From positions 1 through 64,000 of the forward strand of contig NZ_BMQA01000039.1 of the NCBI RefSeq assembly GCF_014647875.1: 64,000 nucleotides of DNA, given 5' to 3'. Shown piece by piece: positions 9,058-18,058 of the stretch. This stretch comes from Streptomyces brasiliensis. GTDB taxonomy: Bacteria > Actinomycetota > Actinomycetes > Streptomycetales > Streptomycetaceae. How positions within the stretch are numbered: the first letter of the stretch is position 1; each line of letters opens with the position of its first letter. Position numbers and translations under genes: made by a program. The notes beneath the pieces were generated by a model, which worked only from the letters and a program-made list of their open reading frames with translations, searched no databases and had not been told where the DNA came from.

Positions 9058-9239
9058 GGGATTTCGGGGAGGTTTCGCCTCCGCTGATCGGACGTACGTC
9101 GCCCCACGGTCCCTCGCGGCAGCGGCGGAGGGAGGGCGTTGTCAGTGGCGGCAGGCAAGCTGGGAGTGCGCCGCCGTTTCGGGTGGCGTACGCGCCGCAC
9201 GGGCGCGGGACCGTGAAGCCGACCGGGGAGAGCCGACCG

Positions 9240-9467
9240 ATGCCCACCGCCGTACTGACCGACCGCGAGCGCACCGCCGTCCAGGCCTATCTGCGGCTGC
9301 TGCATACGGTGCGCGCCGCCTTCGACGGCCCACCGGACGGCCGCCGCCCCGTCGTCGTCCCGCCCGCGGTTCTCGCCGAGGCGGAGGAGGCATTGACCCG
9401 GGCGGGGGTGAAGGGCAACGAGGAGGCCTTCTTCCGGCTGCTGCAGACGTGGGGCGCCGAGCCCTGA
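9240..9467 (+). CDS. small conserved hypothetical protein
   Basis: 75 residues from ATG (MPTAVLTDRERTAVQAYL), mostly helical and acidic, ending AFFRLLQTWGAEP. It lacks a signal peptide and any motif I recognise. An in-frame upstream start would add about 19 residues of low-complexity sequence, so the ATG was preferred. Third positions are strongly G/C, as in real genes of this genome. It converges on the phosphopantetheinyl transferase gene. Function unknown. Confidence 0.6.
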   Translation: MPTAVLTDRERTAVQAYLRLLHTVRAAFDGPPDGRRPVVVPPAVLAEAEEALTRAGVKGNEEAFFRLLQTWGAEP

Positions 9468-9555
9468 CCGACCGCCGCCGTCAGGAGTGCGGTACGACGA
9501 CGGCGGTGCCGGCCGCCGCCAACCGTGCGGCGCAGAATCCTGGCCGATCCGCCCG

Positions 9556-10233
9556 TCAGGCGTGCGGCACCACGACGGCGGTGGTCACGACGCCGCGCCG
9601 GACGCTCCACCGTCCCTCGAACGACTGCAGCCGATGGCCGCCCACCCGGGGACCGGGGACGAGGAGTCCGGCGCTGAGCCGGCCGTGCGGGCTCCCCTCG
9701 GGGTCGGGGAGGACCTCGATGTCGGCCTCCGCGAAGTCCAGCCACTTGCCGGTGAGCGGGAACCACGCCTTGTAGACGGATTCCTTGGCGCTGAACAGGA
9801 TCCGGTCCCAGTGGACGGCGGGGTGGTCCGCGGCGAGCCCGCGCAGCCGCTCGGCCTCCGTGGGCAGGAAGACGAAGGAGGCGACGTCGTCCGGGAGCGG
9901 GCTGTGCGGTTCGGCGTCGATGCCCAGGGAGGCGAGGTCGGTGGCGCGGGCCAGGGCGGCGGCGCAGTAGTCGTCACTGTGGGTCATGCTGCCGACCAGT
10001 CCGGCCGGCCAGACCGGCGCACCGCTCGCTCCGGTGACGACGGCCTGCGGGGGCACACCGAGCTTGTCCATGGCGCGACGCGCACAGGCGCGTACGGCCG
10101 AGAACTCGCGGCGGCGCTTGGCCACCGCGCGGGTCATCAGTGCCTCTTCCTCGGGGTAGAGCGGGGCGTCCCGGACCTCGTCACCGTGTGCTTCCACGGC
10201 CACGACCGAGTCCGGGAGCAGCTCCTCGATCAC
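9556..10233 (-). CDS. 4'-phosphopantetheinyl transferase, Sfp/EntD-like
   Basis: Transfers the phosphopantetheine arm of coenzyme A to carrier-protein domains of polyketide or nonribosomal peptide synthases. About 225 residues from GTG (VIEELLPDSVVAVEA). The three family motifs are visible: GSMTHSDDY (81-89), GIDAEPH (104-110; Asp106 and Glu108 bind Mg) and FSAKESVYKAWF (147-158). The start was placed at the GTG because upstream sequence is coding for the metallophosphoesterase in another frame; the two genes overlap by 53 bp. This is the gene type that activates secondary metabolite synthases in trans across the Streptomyces genome. Confidence 0.9.
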   Translation of the reverse strand: MIEELLPDSVVAVEAHGDEVRDAPLYPEEEALMTRAVAKRRREFSAVRACARRAMDKLGVPPQAVVTGASGAPVWPAGLVGSMTHSDDYCAAALARATDLASLGIDAEPHSPLPDDVASFVFLPTEAERLRGLAADHPAVHWDRILFSAKESVYKAWFPLTGKWLDFAEADIEVLPDPEGSPHGRLSAGLLVPGPRVGGHRLQSFEGRWSVRRGVVTTAVVVPHA

Positions 10234-11089
10234 CGGATCCGACCTCCATCGGCAGTACGCGACGCAGCCGGCCCGGAGGCTCCGGACGCTTGCGCCACTC
10301 GCGGGGGTACCCCACTGAGACCTCTTCGAAGCGGACGCCGTCGAGCCAGGTGGTCCGGGGGATGTGGAGATGACCATAGACCATGGTGTCCACGCGGAAC
10401 CTGCGGTGCCAGTCGGCGGTGAGCGCGGTGCCGCACCACATCGCGAACTCGGGGTACCAGAGGATGTCGGTCGGGTGCCGGTGCAGCGGGTAGTGGTTGA
10501 TCAGCACGGTGGGCAGGTCGTCCGGCAGCCCGGCGAGCCGGCGCTGCGTCTCCTCGACCCTCGCGTGGCACCACGCCTCACGGGTCGGGTAGGGGTCGGG
10601 GTGCAGCAGGTACTCGTCGTTGCACACGATGCCCGTGCCGTGGGCGTAGGCGAGCCCCTCCTCCTTGGTGTCGCAGCCGGCGGGCAGGAACGAGTAGTCG
10701 TACAGCAGGAACAGCGGCGCGACGGCGACGGGGCCGCCGGGGCCGTCCCAGACGGGATACGGGTCCTCGGGCGTGGTCACGCCCAGCTCGCGGCACATCG
10801 CGACGAGGTGCTCGTAGCGGGGGACGCCTCGGAGGGTGACCGAGTCCTTGGGGTGGGTCCACAGGTCATGGTTGCCGGGGACCCACAGCACTCTGCGAAA
10901 GTGCCTGGTCAGCGTCTCGAGCGCCCATCTGATGTCGGCCACGGTCTCGGCGACGTCACCGGCCACGACGAGCCAGTCGGCGTCGGTCTCGGGCCGCAGC
11001 CGCTCGACGAGCGTGCGGTTCTCGGCGTACGCGATGTGCAGGTCGCTGATGGCCAGCAACTGCGCGTCACCACCGGCCATCGACTCCAC
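10181..11089 (-). CDS. calcineurin-like metallophosphoesterase
   Basis: 302-residue binuclear-metal phosphoesterase. All motifs are present: DLHIAY (Asp16, His18), GDVAE (44-48), GNHD (72-75), NHYPL and GHLHIPR near the C-terminus. Cytosolic, with no signal peptide. Its 3' end overlaps the phosphopantetheinyl transferase start by 53 bp, so the pair is co-expressed; this association is common in Streptomyces but its meaning is unknown. An internal Met at residue 4 could be the true start. Substrate not predictable. Confidence 0.85.
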   Translation of the reverse strand: MESMAGGDAQLLAISDLHIAYAENRTLVERLRPETDADWLVVAGDVAETVADIRWALETLTRHFRRVLWVPGNHDLWTHPKDSVTLRGVPRYEHLVAMCRELGVTTPEDPYPVWDGPGGPVAVAPLFLLYDYSFLPAGCDTKEEGLAYAHGTGIVCNDEYLLHPDPYPTREAWCHARVEETQRRLAGLPDDLPTVLINHYPLHRHPTDILWYPEFAMWCGTALTADWHRRFRVDTMVYGHLHIPRTTWLDGVRFEEVSVGYPREWRKRPEPPGRLRRVLPMEVGSGDRGAAPGLGRGRGSTR

Positions 11090-11547
11090 CCGTCATCCCT
11101 TCCGCCACGTCAATGGTCAACACGAGAACACATTCACACGCCCCGAACAAGGTGAAACCCGGCCGCCCGGAGGCAGGCACCGAGGAGGCGGGGCCAGGCG
11201 GAGCGCGACGACCCGAAATCATGGGACAGGTGAGACGGAGCCGTTCGGGTGACTGGGGGCTGCCGAGCGGGCCGGGCACCACGACGACCGTCGGCACTCC
11301 CACCACCTCACCCCGCCACCCCTACCCGTCGATCTTCACGTTCCCGGCACCCTCACCAGGTCGATGTACGCGATTCGGAAATCCGTAACATGCGCGTTGC
11401 ACGCGGGGTCCTTCGAAAGCCGTATGATCACCCCAACACCACCGCCCCGAACCTCCCTTCGAGCAGGGCGGTTTGGTGTACCTCCAACCTCCCTGGCCGG
11501 GCCCGGCCCTGGTTTGCCGTGCCCGGAAACCCCGAAAGGTGGACTGC
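11090..11547. other. 458-bp gap between divergent genes
   Basis: No open frame with gene-like composition was found here on either strand. The stretch contains the promoters of the divergent metallophosphoesterase and ATP-grasp genes. A TATGAT box (11423-11428) with TTGCAC 20 bp upstream (11397-11402) is a weak promoter candidate for the ATP-grasp gene. A short palindrome CGGAAATCCG lies near 11375. Confidence 0.4.
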
Positions 11548-12687
11548 ATGCACTCTCGCGTACGCGTCTGGCTCAACCGCACGTACGCGGAGAACGTGTT
11601 CTTCATGGATCAGCTGCGCAGAAATCCCAGTGATCGCGCGGTCGAGATCCATGCCACCCACGGCGACCCCGACTCCCCCGTGCTGGCCGCCGCCGACACC
11701 GCCGAGCCGGAGCCCGAGGACCTGTCCCCGGCCGCGTACGTCGAGTACGCCCTGGACCAGTGCGCCCGCCGCGGCATCGACGTGTTCGTGCCCCGTCTGC
11801 ACCAGGCGGCGATCGTGGCGCACCGCGCCGAGTTCGAGGCCGCCGGTACGGTCCTGCTCGCGCCGACGCCGGAGGCGGTCGCCGTCTTCGAGGACAAGGC
11901 GACGGCCTACGAGGCGGTCCGCTCGGTCGGCGTTCCGGTGCCGCCCTGGTGGCGGGTTCGCACCGCGGCCGAACTCATCGCCGCCGTCGAGGAGTTGGAG
12001 GAGGCCGGGCACAAGGCCTGCTTCAAGCCCGCCGCCGGCGCCGGCGGCGTGGGCTTCCGTGTGATCACACGCGCCCCCTTCTCGCTCCTCCACCTCAACG
12101 GCTTCCCGGGTCCCCACGTCCAACTCGACCTGGTCGTGGACGCCCTGGAGCGCGCAGGCCACCCGGTCGACTGGCTGGTGATGCCGCGGCTGGAGCAGCC
12201 GGAGGTGTCCGTGGACTGCCTCACCGGCCCCGACAACCGCGTCCGCCTGGCCGTGGGCCGTACCAAGGACGGCCGCCGGCGCGGGTTCACCCTGCACGAG
12301 CAGTGGCTGGAGCCGGCCCGGCTGATCGCGGAGGGCTTCGGCCTGCACCACCTGTCGAACATCCAGTTCCGGATGTACGGCGACCGCCCCGTGCTGCTCG
12401 ACGTCAACGCGCGTCCGGCAGGCGGTCTGCACCAGTTGTCGCTGTGCGGCGTCAACGCCCCTTGGGCAGCCGTGCAGTTGGCGCTCGGCGAGGACCCGGG
12501 CGAACTCGTGCCGCCCTTCCTGGGCCAGGACTACACGGTCGTCTCCGGGCCACGTCCGGTACGCCCGGTGTCGCTCCCGGCCCAGCGCGTCGAGGAGACC
12601 GAGCCGCTGCTGTCCGCCGTCCCCGCCCCCGGACGCACCGCGGAGGTCACGACGGAGGCCGGCGCCCCCGCCACCGCACCGGCTTAG
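11548..12687 (+). CDS. ATP-grasp domain enzyme
   Basis: 379 residues from ATG (MHSRVRVWLNRTYAENVFF). It has the ATP-grasp layout: an N-terminal pre-ATP domain (1-115), a lid with KPAAGAGGVGFRV (about 150-165) and the metal-binding end with LDVNARPAGG (about 287-296). ATP-grasp enzymes join a carboxylate to an amine or thiol through an acyl-phosphate. The C-terminal 50 residues are proline/alanine-rich and probably disordered. It stands alone with no partner biosynthetic gene, so its substrate cannot be named. A RiPP or dipeptide ligase role would be speculation. Confidence 0.75.
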   Translation: MHSRVRVWLNRTYAENVFFMDQLRRNPSDRAVEIHATHGDPDSPVLAAADTAEPEPEDLSPAAYVEYALDQCARRGIDVFVPRLHQAAIVAHRAEFEAAGTVLLAPTPEAVAVFEDKATAYEAVRSVGVPVPPWWRVRTAAELIAAVEELEEAGHKACFKPAAGAGGVGFRVITRAPFSLLHLNGFPGPHVQLDLVVDALERAGHPVDWLVMPRLEQPEVSVDCLTGPDNRVRLAVGRTKDGRRRGFTLHEQWLEPARLIAEGFGLHHLSNIQFRMYGDRPVLLDVNARPAGGLHQLSLCGVNAPWAAVQLALGEDPGELVPPFLGQDYTVVSGPRPVRPVSLPAQRVEETEPLLSAVPAPGRTAEVTTEAGAPATAPA

Positions 12688-12718
12688 ACCACAACTCCAC
12701 ATCTCCGCACCGAAGTCC

Positions 12719-12769
12719 ACCGGTCTGGACCAATCGTGGCTCACCCCCTTGACACCAACGATTGGTCCA
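12719..12769. promoter_or_regulatory. DasR-like operator sites and 12-bp inverted repeat before chitinase gene
   Basis: The element ACCGGTCTGGACCAAT (12719-12734) closely resembles the DasR response element consensus, whose core is TGGTCTAGACCA. A second, weaker copy, ATTGGTCCATACCAAC, follows at 12761-12776. Independently, TGGACCAATCGT (12726-12737) is perfectly inverted at 12758-12769, flanking a TTGACA hexamer (12749-12754) that could be the -35 box. DasR is the known GlcNAc-responsive repressor of Streptomyces chitinases, so repression by DasR is the likely control. Confidence 0.7.
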
Positions 12770-12840
12770 TACCAACTTGGTTGCGCACCTTCCGCACATC
12801 CCCGCACTCCCGAACACCCCCACTTCCCCAGGGAGATCGT

Positions 12841-14526
12841 GTGCGCAACACATTCCGTCGTTCCAGACGCAGGATCCTCGCCCTGCTCGGCTCCGCGGCC
12901 CTCGCGCTCGCCGGAGCCATCGCCCTGCCGGGCACGGCCCAGGCGGCCAACGTCCTGACCAACGCCGGCTTCGAGTCCGGCAGCCTCTCCCCCTGGAGCT
13001 GCACCGGCAACCTCGGCTCGGTCGTCTCCTCCCCCGTGCACACCGGCTCCAAGGCCCTGGCCGGTGCCGTGAGTTCGAGCGACAACGCCCAGTGCAGCCA
13101 GACCGTCTCCGTCCAGCCGAACACGACGTACGCGCTCACCGGCTGGGTGCGCGGCTCCTACGTCTACCTCGGCGTGGACGGCGGCGCGTCGACGTGGACG
13201 TCGTCCCCGTCGACGTACAGCCAGCTGAGTGTCTCCTTCACCACCGGTGCCTCGCAGACCAGCGCCAAGATCTACGTGCACGGCTGGTACGCGCAGGGCA
13301 CCTACTACGCCGACGACATCAGCCTGGACGGCCCCGGCGGTGGTGGCGGCTCCGACACCCAGGCGCCGACCGCGCCCACGGGTCTGACGTCCACGGGCAA
13401 GACCTCCTCCAGCGTGTCGCTGTCGTGGAACGCCTCGTCGGACAACGTCGGCGTGACCGGTTACGACATCTACAGCGGCTCCAGCCAGGTGCTGACCGTC
13501 TCGGGTACGTCGGCCACGGTCAGCGGGCTGTCGCCGAGCACGGCCTACACCTTCAGCGTGAAGGCGCGGGACGCCGCCGGGAACACCTCCGCGGCCTCCA
13601 ACTCCGTGACCGTGACTACGGACGCGGGCGGCGGTGGCGGCACCGGCTTCAAGCAGGCCGCTCCGTACCTGTACGAGGGCTGGGGCGACCCGCCGAGCCC
13701 GACGACCGTCATGAGCGCGACCGGCATCAAGTGGTTCACGATGGCGTTCGTGCTCGACTCCGGCGGCTGCACCCCGTCCTGGGACGGCCAGCGTCCGCTG
13801 ACCGGCGGCGTCGACCAGACCGCCATCAACCAGATCCGTTCCGCGGGCGGCGACATCGTCCCGTCCTTCGGCGGCTGGCAGGGCAGCAAGCTCGGCGCCA
13901 ACTGCTCCTCCGCGGGCGCGCTCGCCGGGGCCCTGCAGAAGGTGATCGCCGCCTACGGCCTCAAGGCGATCGACATGGACATCGAGAACACGGACGAGTT
14001 CGAGAACGAGGCCGTGCAGGCGAAGATCCTCACCGCGCTGAAGACGGTGAAGGCGAACAACCCCGGCCTGAAGACCATCGTCACCTTCGGCACCTCGACG
14101 ACCGGCCCGACCTACTACGGCAACCGGCTCATCGAGCAGGCGCAGTCACTCGGCGCGAACATCGACGTCTTCACGATCATGCCGTTCGACTTCGGCGGCG
14201 GCTCCGACATGTACGGCAACACGGTGAACGCCACCGAGGGCCTGAAGAACAAGCTCAAGTCGACCTTCGGCTGGGACGACGCGACGGCGTACTCCCACAT
14301 CGGCATCTCCGGCATGAACGGCCTGTCGGATCAGCAGGAGACCACCACCACGGCGATCTGGACCCAGATCCGTGACTGGGCGAACGCGCACCACCTCGCC
14401 CGGCTCGCGTTCTGGTCCGTCAACCGTGACCGCCCGTGCCCGGGCGGCGGCGTGGCCGAGAACTGCTCCGGCATCAGCCAGAACAACTGGCAGTTCACCT
14501 CGATCACGGCCGGCTTCACCGGCTGA
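12841..14526 (+). CDS. secreted GH18 chitinase with N-terminal CBM and FnIII domains
   Basis: Extracellular chitin hydrolase of 561 residues from GTG. Domains in order: Sec signal peptide (about 1-36, cleavage after AQA), a jelly-roll carbohydrate-binding module (about 37-165), a Gly-rich linker, a fibronectin type III domain (about 178-262), a second Gly linker, then a GH18 barrel of the bacterial PF-ChiA-like type (about 270-561). The DxDxE motif reads DMDIE with catalytic Glu382. DasR-like sites lie upstream and a strong hairpin follows. Chitin is the probable substrate; endo- or exo-action cannot be told. Confidence 0.92.
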   Translation: MRNTFRRSRRRILALLGSAALALAGAIALPGTAQAANVLTNAGFESGSLSPWSCTGNLGSVVSSPVHTGSKALAGAVSSSDNAQCSQTVSVQPNTTYALTGWVRGSYVYLGVDGGASTWTSSPSTYSQLSVSFTTGASQTSAKIYVHGWYAQGTYYADDISLDGPGGGGGSDTQAPTAPTGLTSTGKTSSSVSLSWNASSDNVGVTGYDIYSGSSQVLTVSGTSATVSGLSPSTAYTFSVKARDAAGNTSAASNSVTVTTDAGGGGGTGFKQAAPYLYEGWGDPPSPTTVMSATGIKWFTMAFVLDSGGCTPSWDGQRPLTGGVDQTAINQIRSAGGDIVPSFGGWQGSKLGANCSSAGALAGALQKVIAAYGLKAIDMDIENTDEFENEAVQAKILTALKTVKANNPGLKTIVTFGTSTTGPTYYGNRLIEQAQSLGANIDVFTIMPFDFGGGSDMYGNTVNATEGLKNKLKSTFGWDDATAYSHIGISGMNGLSDQQETTTTAIWTQIRDWANAHHLARLAFWSVNRDRPCPGGGVAENCSGISQNNWQFTSITAGFTG

Positions 14527-14535
14527 GCCGTCCGG

Positions 14536-15426
14536 CTAACCGCGTGGGGGTGCCCCGACCGCCGGGTACCCCCACGCCCGTGCCAGCTCCGCGAGCCGGG
14601 GCGGCAGTTCGGCGGCGGGGTCGGCCTGGCGTGCGGCCTGGATGCGGCCGGACTTGATCTCGCTGCTCCAGTCGCCCAGTTGGGGCCGGAACGTGCCGTG
14701 GTCGTGGGAGCCGTAGTCGAGCATCCGGCTCTCCCACGGGATCCCGAGGTACGCGCAGACTCCGCGGGTGACCTCCTCCGGGTCGGCGGTGAGCCGCTCG
14801 TACGTGATCACATGGGCGTCGAGGCTGGTGCGGGCCTCTTCCAGCTTCTCGCAGTAGTTCAGGACCTCGGCGTGGATCTCGTCGCTCTTCGGGTCGGCGC
14901 GGCGGGCCGTGAGGGACTCGATGACCGCGGCGGGGTGTCGCAGGAGCACAATGAAGCGGGCGCCGGGCCAACATCGGTGCAGCCGGGGCCAGATGAGCGC
15001 GTTGGGCGGGGTCTTGTCGACGATGACGTCCTTGCCGCTGCGGGTCAGCTCCAGATGCAGCACCCGGTCCCACAGGACGTGCTCCAACTCCTCCTTGTCG
15101 AGTTCGAGTTCACGCATGGCGTCCCCGGTGAACTCGCGCGACAGCTGGACATGGACCGTGCGCAGATGCATCTCGTGCGGGGCCCGGACCCGGCTGTGGC
15201 TGTTGAGCAGGACCCGCAGCAGCGTCGAGCCGGAGCGCACCGAGGACAGCACGAAGACCGGCGACTCCACCAGGCGCGGAGCGCGCGGGGCGACGTATCC
15301 GTGCTCGGCCGGGCGCGGGGACGGCATCGCGTCCAGCACGCGGCGCGGCGGGCTCACCGCCTGTGCCATGAGCCTCCCCCGGCGCTTGAGCCCCCTGCCG
15401 ATCGCGGACATGCGCTGGTCTCGCAC
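14536..15426 (-). CDS. sulfotransferase-family protein
   Basis: 296 residues. The 5'-phosphosulfate-binding loop of PAPS sulfotransferases is visible at about 60-70 (LSSVRSGSTLL), and the 3'-phosphate region near RFIVLLRHPAAVIES (about 155-170). The protein would transfer sulfate from PAPS to a hydroxyl or amine. Many bacterial members of this family act on sugars or lipids, and some are not proven sulfotransferases. There is no neighbouring pathway gene to suggest the acceptor. Its 3' end overlaps the chitinase terminator hairpin. Confidence 0.75.
   Translation of the reverse strand: MRDQRMSAIGRGLKRRGRLMAQAVSPPRRVLDAMPSPRPAEHGYVAPRAPRLVESPVFVLSSVRSGSTLLRVLLNSHSRVRAPHEMHLRTVHVQLSREFTGDAMRELELDKEELEHVLWDRVLHLELTRSGKDVIVDKTPPNALIWPRLHRCWPGARFIVLLRHPAAVIESLTARRADPKSDEIHAEVLNYCEKLEEARTSLDAHVITYERLTADPEEVTRGVCAYLGIPWESRMLDYGSHDHGTFRPQLGDWSSEIKSGRIQAARQADPAAELPPRLAELARAWGYPAVGAPPRG
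14542..14577. terminator. hairpin terminator after chitinase gene
   Basis: Arms GCGTGGGGGT (14542-14551) and ACCCCCACGC (14568-14577) are perfectly complementary over 10 bp around a 16-nt loop. The hairpin starts 16 bp after the chitinase stop and lies inside the 3' end of the convergent sulfotransferase gene. Confidence 0.65.
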
Positions 15427-15577
15427 GGTGACACCTCTCTCTCGACCTGTCCTCGCATCCCAGGCGCGACAGGTGAACCTCAGGCGTCCAGCAGGCGAAC
15501 GAAAATCGTCACGACGGCCGGAAAACCCACCGCGACCAGGCCATTTACCCTTCTCTTAATTCTTCATGGGAACCCGG

Positions 15578-16915
15578 TCACGTCAGGTACGCCAGACCGG
15601 GGTGGACGGCCGTATAGCCGTCGACCAGTCGGCGGGCGACATTCACCGAGTCGACGAGCGGATGCAGCGCGAAGGCCTTCACCGCCGTCGTACGGGACCC
15701 GGAATCGGCGGCGGCAAGCACCTCGCGTTCGACCGCCTTGACCGCACAGACCAGGCCGGTGGCGTGGCCGGGCAGCGGGTCCACGGTCACCGGATGCGCG
15801 CCGTTGGCGTCGACCAGGCAGGGCACCTCGATGACGGCGTCCGCATCGAGGACCGACAGGGTGCTCCTGTTGCGGACGTTGAGGATGAGGGTCGTCCGTT
15901 CGTCCCGGGCGATGGCCCGCATGAGCGCCAGCGCCACCTTCTCGTAACCGCCGGACAGATCGTCGGCCTCGCGCTCACCGGCGCCCGCGGTCTCCCGGTT
16001 CTCGGCCATGTAGGTGGCCTCGCGCTCGGCCCGGGTGCGGTCCCACAGCTCCAGCGCCGACGCGTCGGGGCGTACGGCCTCGGCGTAGAACCCGGCCTGC
16101 TGGTCGCGCAGGAAGGCGCCGCGCGTCTTCTCGGCCCGCTGGTAGGCGTCCACGGCCTCCCGGTTGAAGTAGTAGTAGTGCAGATACTCGTTGGGGATCG
16201 CGCCGAGCGACCGCAGCCAGTCGGTGCCGAAGAGCCTGCCCTCCTCGAAGGAGCCGAGCAGTTCGGGGTCCGCGAGCAGCCGCGGGAGTTCGTCGCGTCC
16301 GGCGACGCGCAGGCCGCGCACCCAGCCGAGGTGGTTGAGGCCGACGTAGTCGATGAAGGCCTCCCGCGGATTCGCGCCGAGGACCCGGGCGACACGGCGG
16401 CCGAGGCCGACCGGCGAGTCGCAGATGCCGATGGCGCGGTCGCCGAGATGACGGGACATGGCCTCCGTGACCAGGCCCGCCGGGTTGGTGAAGTTGATGA
16501 CCCAGGCGTTGGGGGCGAGACGGGCGACACGGCGCGCGATGTCGACGGCGACCGGGACCGTCCGCAGACCGTAGGCGATGCCTCCGGCGCCGACCGTCTC
16601 CTGGCCGAGGACGCCCTCCGCGAGGGCCACGCGCTCGTCGTTCGCGCGTCCTTCCAGGCCGCCGACGCGGATCGCGGAGAAGACGAAGTCGGCGCCCCGC
16701 AGCGCCTCGTCGAGGTCGGTGGTGGCGGTGACCTCGGGCGCGTCCCGCACGCCCGCTGCCTGCTCGGCGAGCACCCGCGTCACCGCGGTCAGCCGGTCCG
16801 GGTCCAGGTCGTGCAGGACGACCCGGGTGACGCGGCCCTCGGCGCGGTCGCCGAGGAGCGCGCCGTACACGAGCGGAACCCGGAATCCGCCGCCGCCCAG
16901 AATCGTGAGTCTCAC
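15578..16915 (-). CDS. GH4 family glycosidase (6-phospho-beta-glucosidase-like)
   Basis: NAD- and metal-dependent GH4 glycosidase, about 445 residues from GTG (VRLTILGGGGFRVPLV). The Rossmann NAD motif GGGGFRVP is at 7-14, the metal ligands occur in GICDSPVG (Cys) and LNHLGWV (His), and INFTNPAGL carries the conserved Asn. GH4 enzymes cleave by oxidation at C3 and elimination. The sequence is closest to 6-phospho-beta-glucosidase-type members, though many actinobacterial homologues may use unphosphorylated sugars. Its start lies 2 bp from the beta-galactosidase remnant, so its promoter must sit inside that remnant. Confidence 0.85.
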   Translation of the reverse strand: MRLTILGGGGFRVPLVYGALLGDRAEGRVTRVVLHDLDPDRLTAVTRVLAEQAAGVRDAPEVTATTDLDEALRGADFVFSAIRVGGLEGRANDERVALAEGVLGQETVGAGGIAYGLRTVPVAVDIARRVARLAPNAWVINFTNPAGLVTEAMSRHLGDRAIGICDSPVGLGRRVARVLGANPREAFIDYVGLNHLGWVRGLRVAGRDELPRLLADPELLGSFEEGRLFGTDWLRSLGAIPNEYLHYYYFNREAVDAYQRAEKTRGAFLRDQQAGFYAEAVRPDASALELWDRTRAEREATYMAENRETAGAGEREADDLSGGYEKVALALMRAIARDERTTLILNVRNRSTLSVLDADAVIEVPCLVDANGAHPVTVDPLPGHATGLVCAVKAVEREVLAAADSGSRTTAVKAFALHPLVDSVNVARRLVDGYTAVHPGLAYLT

Positions 16916-16917
16916 GC

Positions 16918-18021
16918 TTGCACCCCCATGCCACGAACGCTGGTCATGATCTTCTCTCACTTCTGCCCGGCGATCGACCGGACCGGACGCCGGACGTCGT
17001 CGGCCACTGGGCTGCCATCGAGTCCACCCCGGCTCTTCAGGACGGCTTCATCCGGGAGTTCTGGGACCACGGCATTGTCCAGCGCGTGAGCGACGGAAGA
17101 CCGGCCGGGCGCGCCGGAACAGGCCTGTTCGCCGACGGGGTCCTTCTCCCCGGCGGCGCGTCCGAGGCGGCCCTCCACGAGCGCCTGGAGAGCACGGCCC
17201 CGGTGGGCATCGCGTGCCACCGTCACGAGGGGATCGTCCTCGCCAACCGGCAGCGCTCCCGGGGCCTGGACGGGCTGGCGGCCCGGTGGGAGCTGGTCCT
17301 GGCGGACGGCCGTACGCTGACCGCGCCCGCCGCGCTGCCGGACCTCCGCCCCGGCCAGACGGCCGTGGTCCCCCTCCCCTTCGCCCTGCCGCGCGACGGC
17401 GGCGACGCATGGCTGACGCTGCGGGTGACGACGGCGCGGGACGAGCCGTGGGCCCCGCGGGGCACGCAGATGTGCGCCCCGCGGGTACGGCTGCGCATCG
17501 GCGCGCCGGCCGTCGAGGTGGACGCCGACGGGCTGCTGGTCCATCCGGCACTGACGGCCGCCCCCACGCTGTCCCTCCACGGCACGTCGGGTGTCCCGGA
17601 CGCTCTCGTCCGCAAGGTCGTCTCCGTCGAGTGGGACGGCGAACGGGTGAGCGTGCTCGCGGAGTACGCCGGTGCCGTCGGTGTCGTCCGCCATCGACAG
17701 GAGTTCACTCCCGTCCCGGACGGCATCCGGGTCGCCGAATCCGCCGAGTTGCCCGAGGAGTTCCGGGACGTGACCCGCGTCGGCTCGGTGCTGGAGACGG
17801 TGGCCGGCCTGGCGGTGGAGCCGGGCGAGTCGTGCCTGGTGTCCGTCACCCACCACCGCGCCGAGCAGCCGCCGACCGCCGCCGCGCACCACGACACGCT
17901 CGTACCGCGCACCGGCTACGTGGTCCACCTGGACGCCGCGCACCACGGCGCCCGCACGTCACCCACCCGCCTCGACCCGCCGGGCGCCCATCGCTGGACC
18001 TGGACCCTGCGCGACCTCTGA
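16918..18021 (+). pseudogene. C-terminal remnant of a GH2 beta-galactosidase
   Basis: The frame encodes about 367 residues. From about residue 30 it matches the end of the catalytic barrel and the C-terminal beta-galactosidase small-chain domains of LacZ-type enzymes (WAAIESTPALQDGFIREFWDHG, later QEFTPVPDGIRV). The family's catalytic acid/base and nucleophile glutamates lie upstream of this match and are absent. The usual GGDFGDVP-like segment also seems lost. It therefore cannot be an active beta-galactosidase. The first 25 residues look like unrelated sequence read through. The frame is still open, so a deletion rather than slow decay is likely. Confidence 0.75.
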
Positions 18022-18058
18022 GTCCTTCTTTCCACCCGAGTCCCGTCATGGAGCACAC

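Noticed and set aside
11113..11388. 91-codon frame before the ATP-grasp gene, considered as a peptide substrate
   Set aside because: Low-complexity Pro/Thr/Gly/Arg sequence with no leader-like or core-like pattern; conserved neighbours for a modified peptide are missing.
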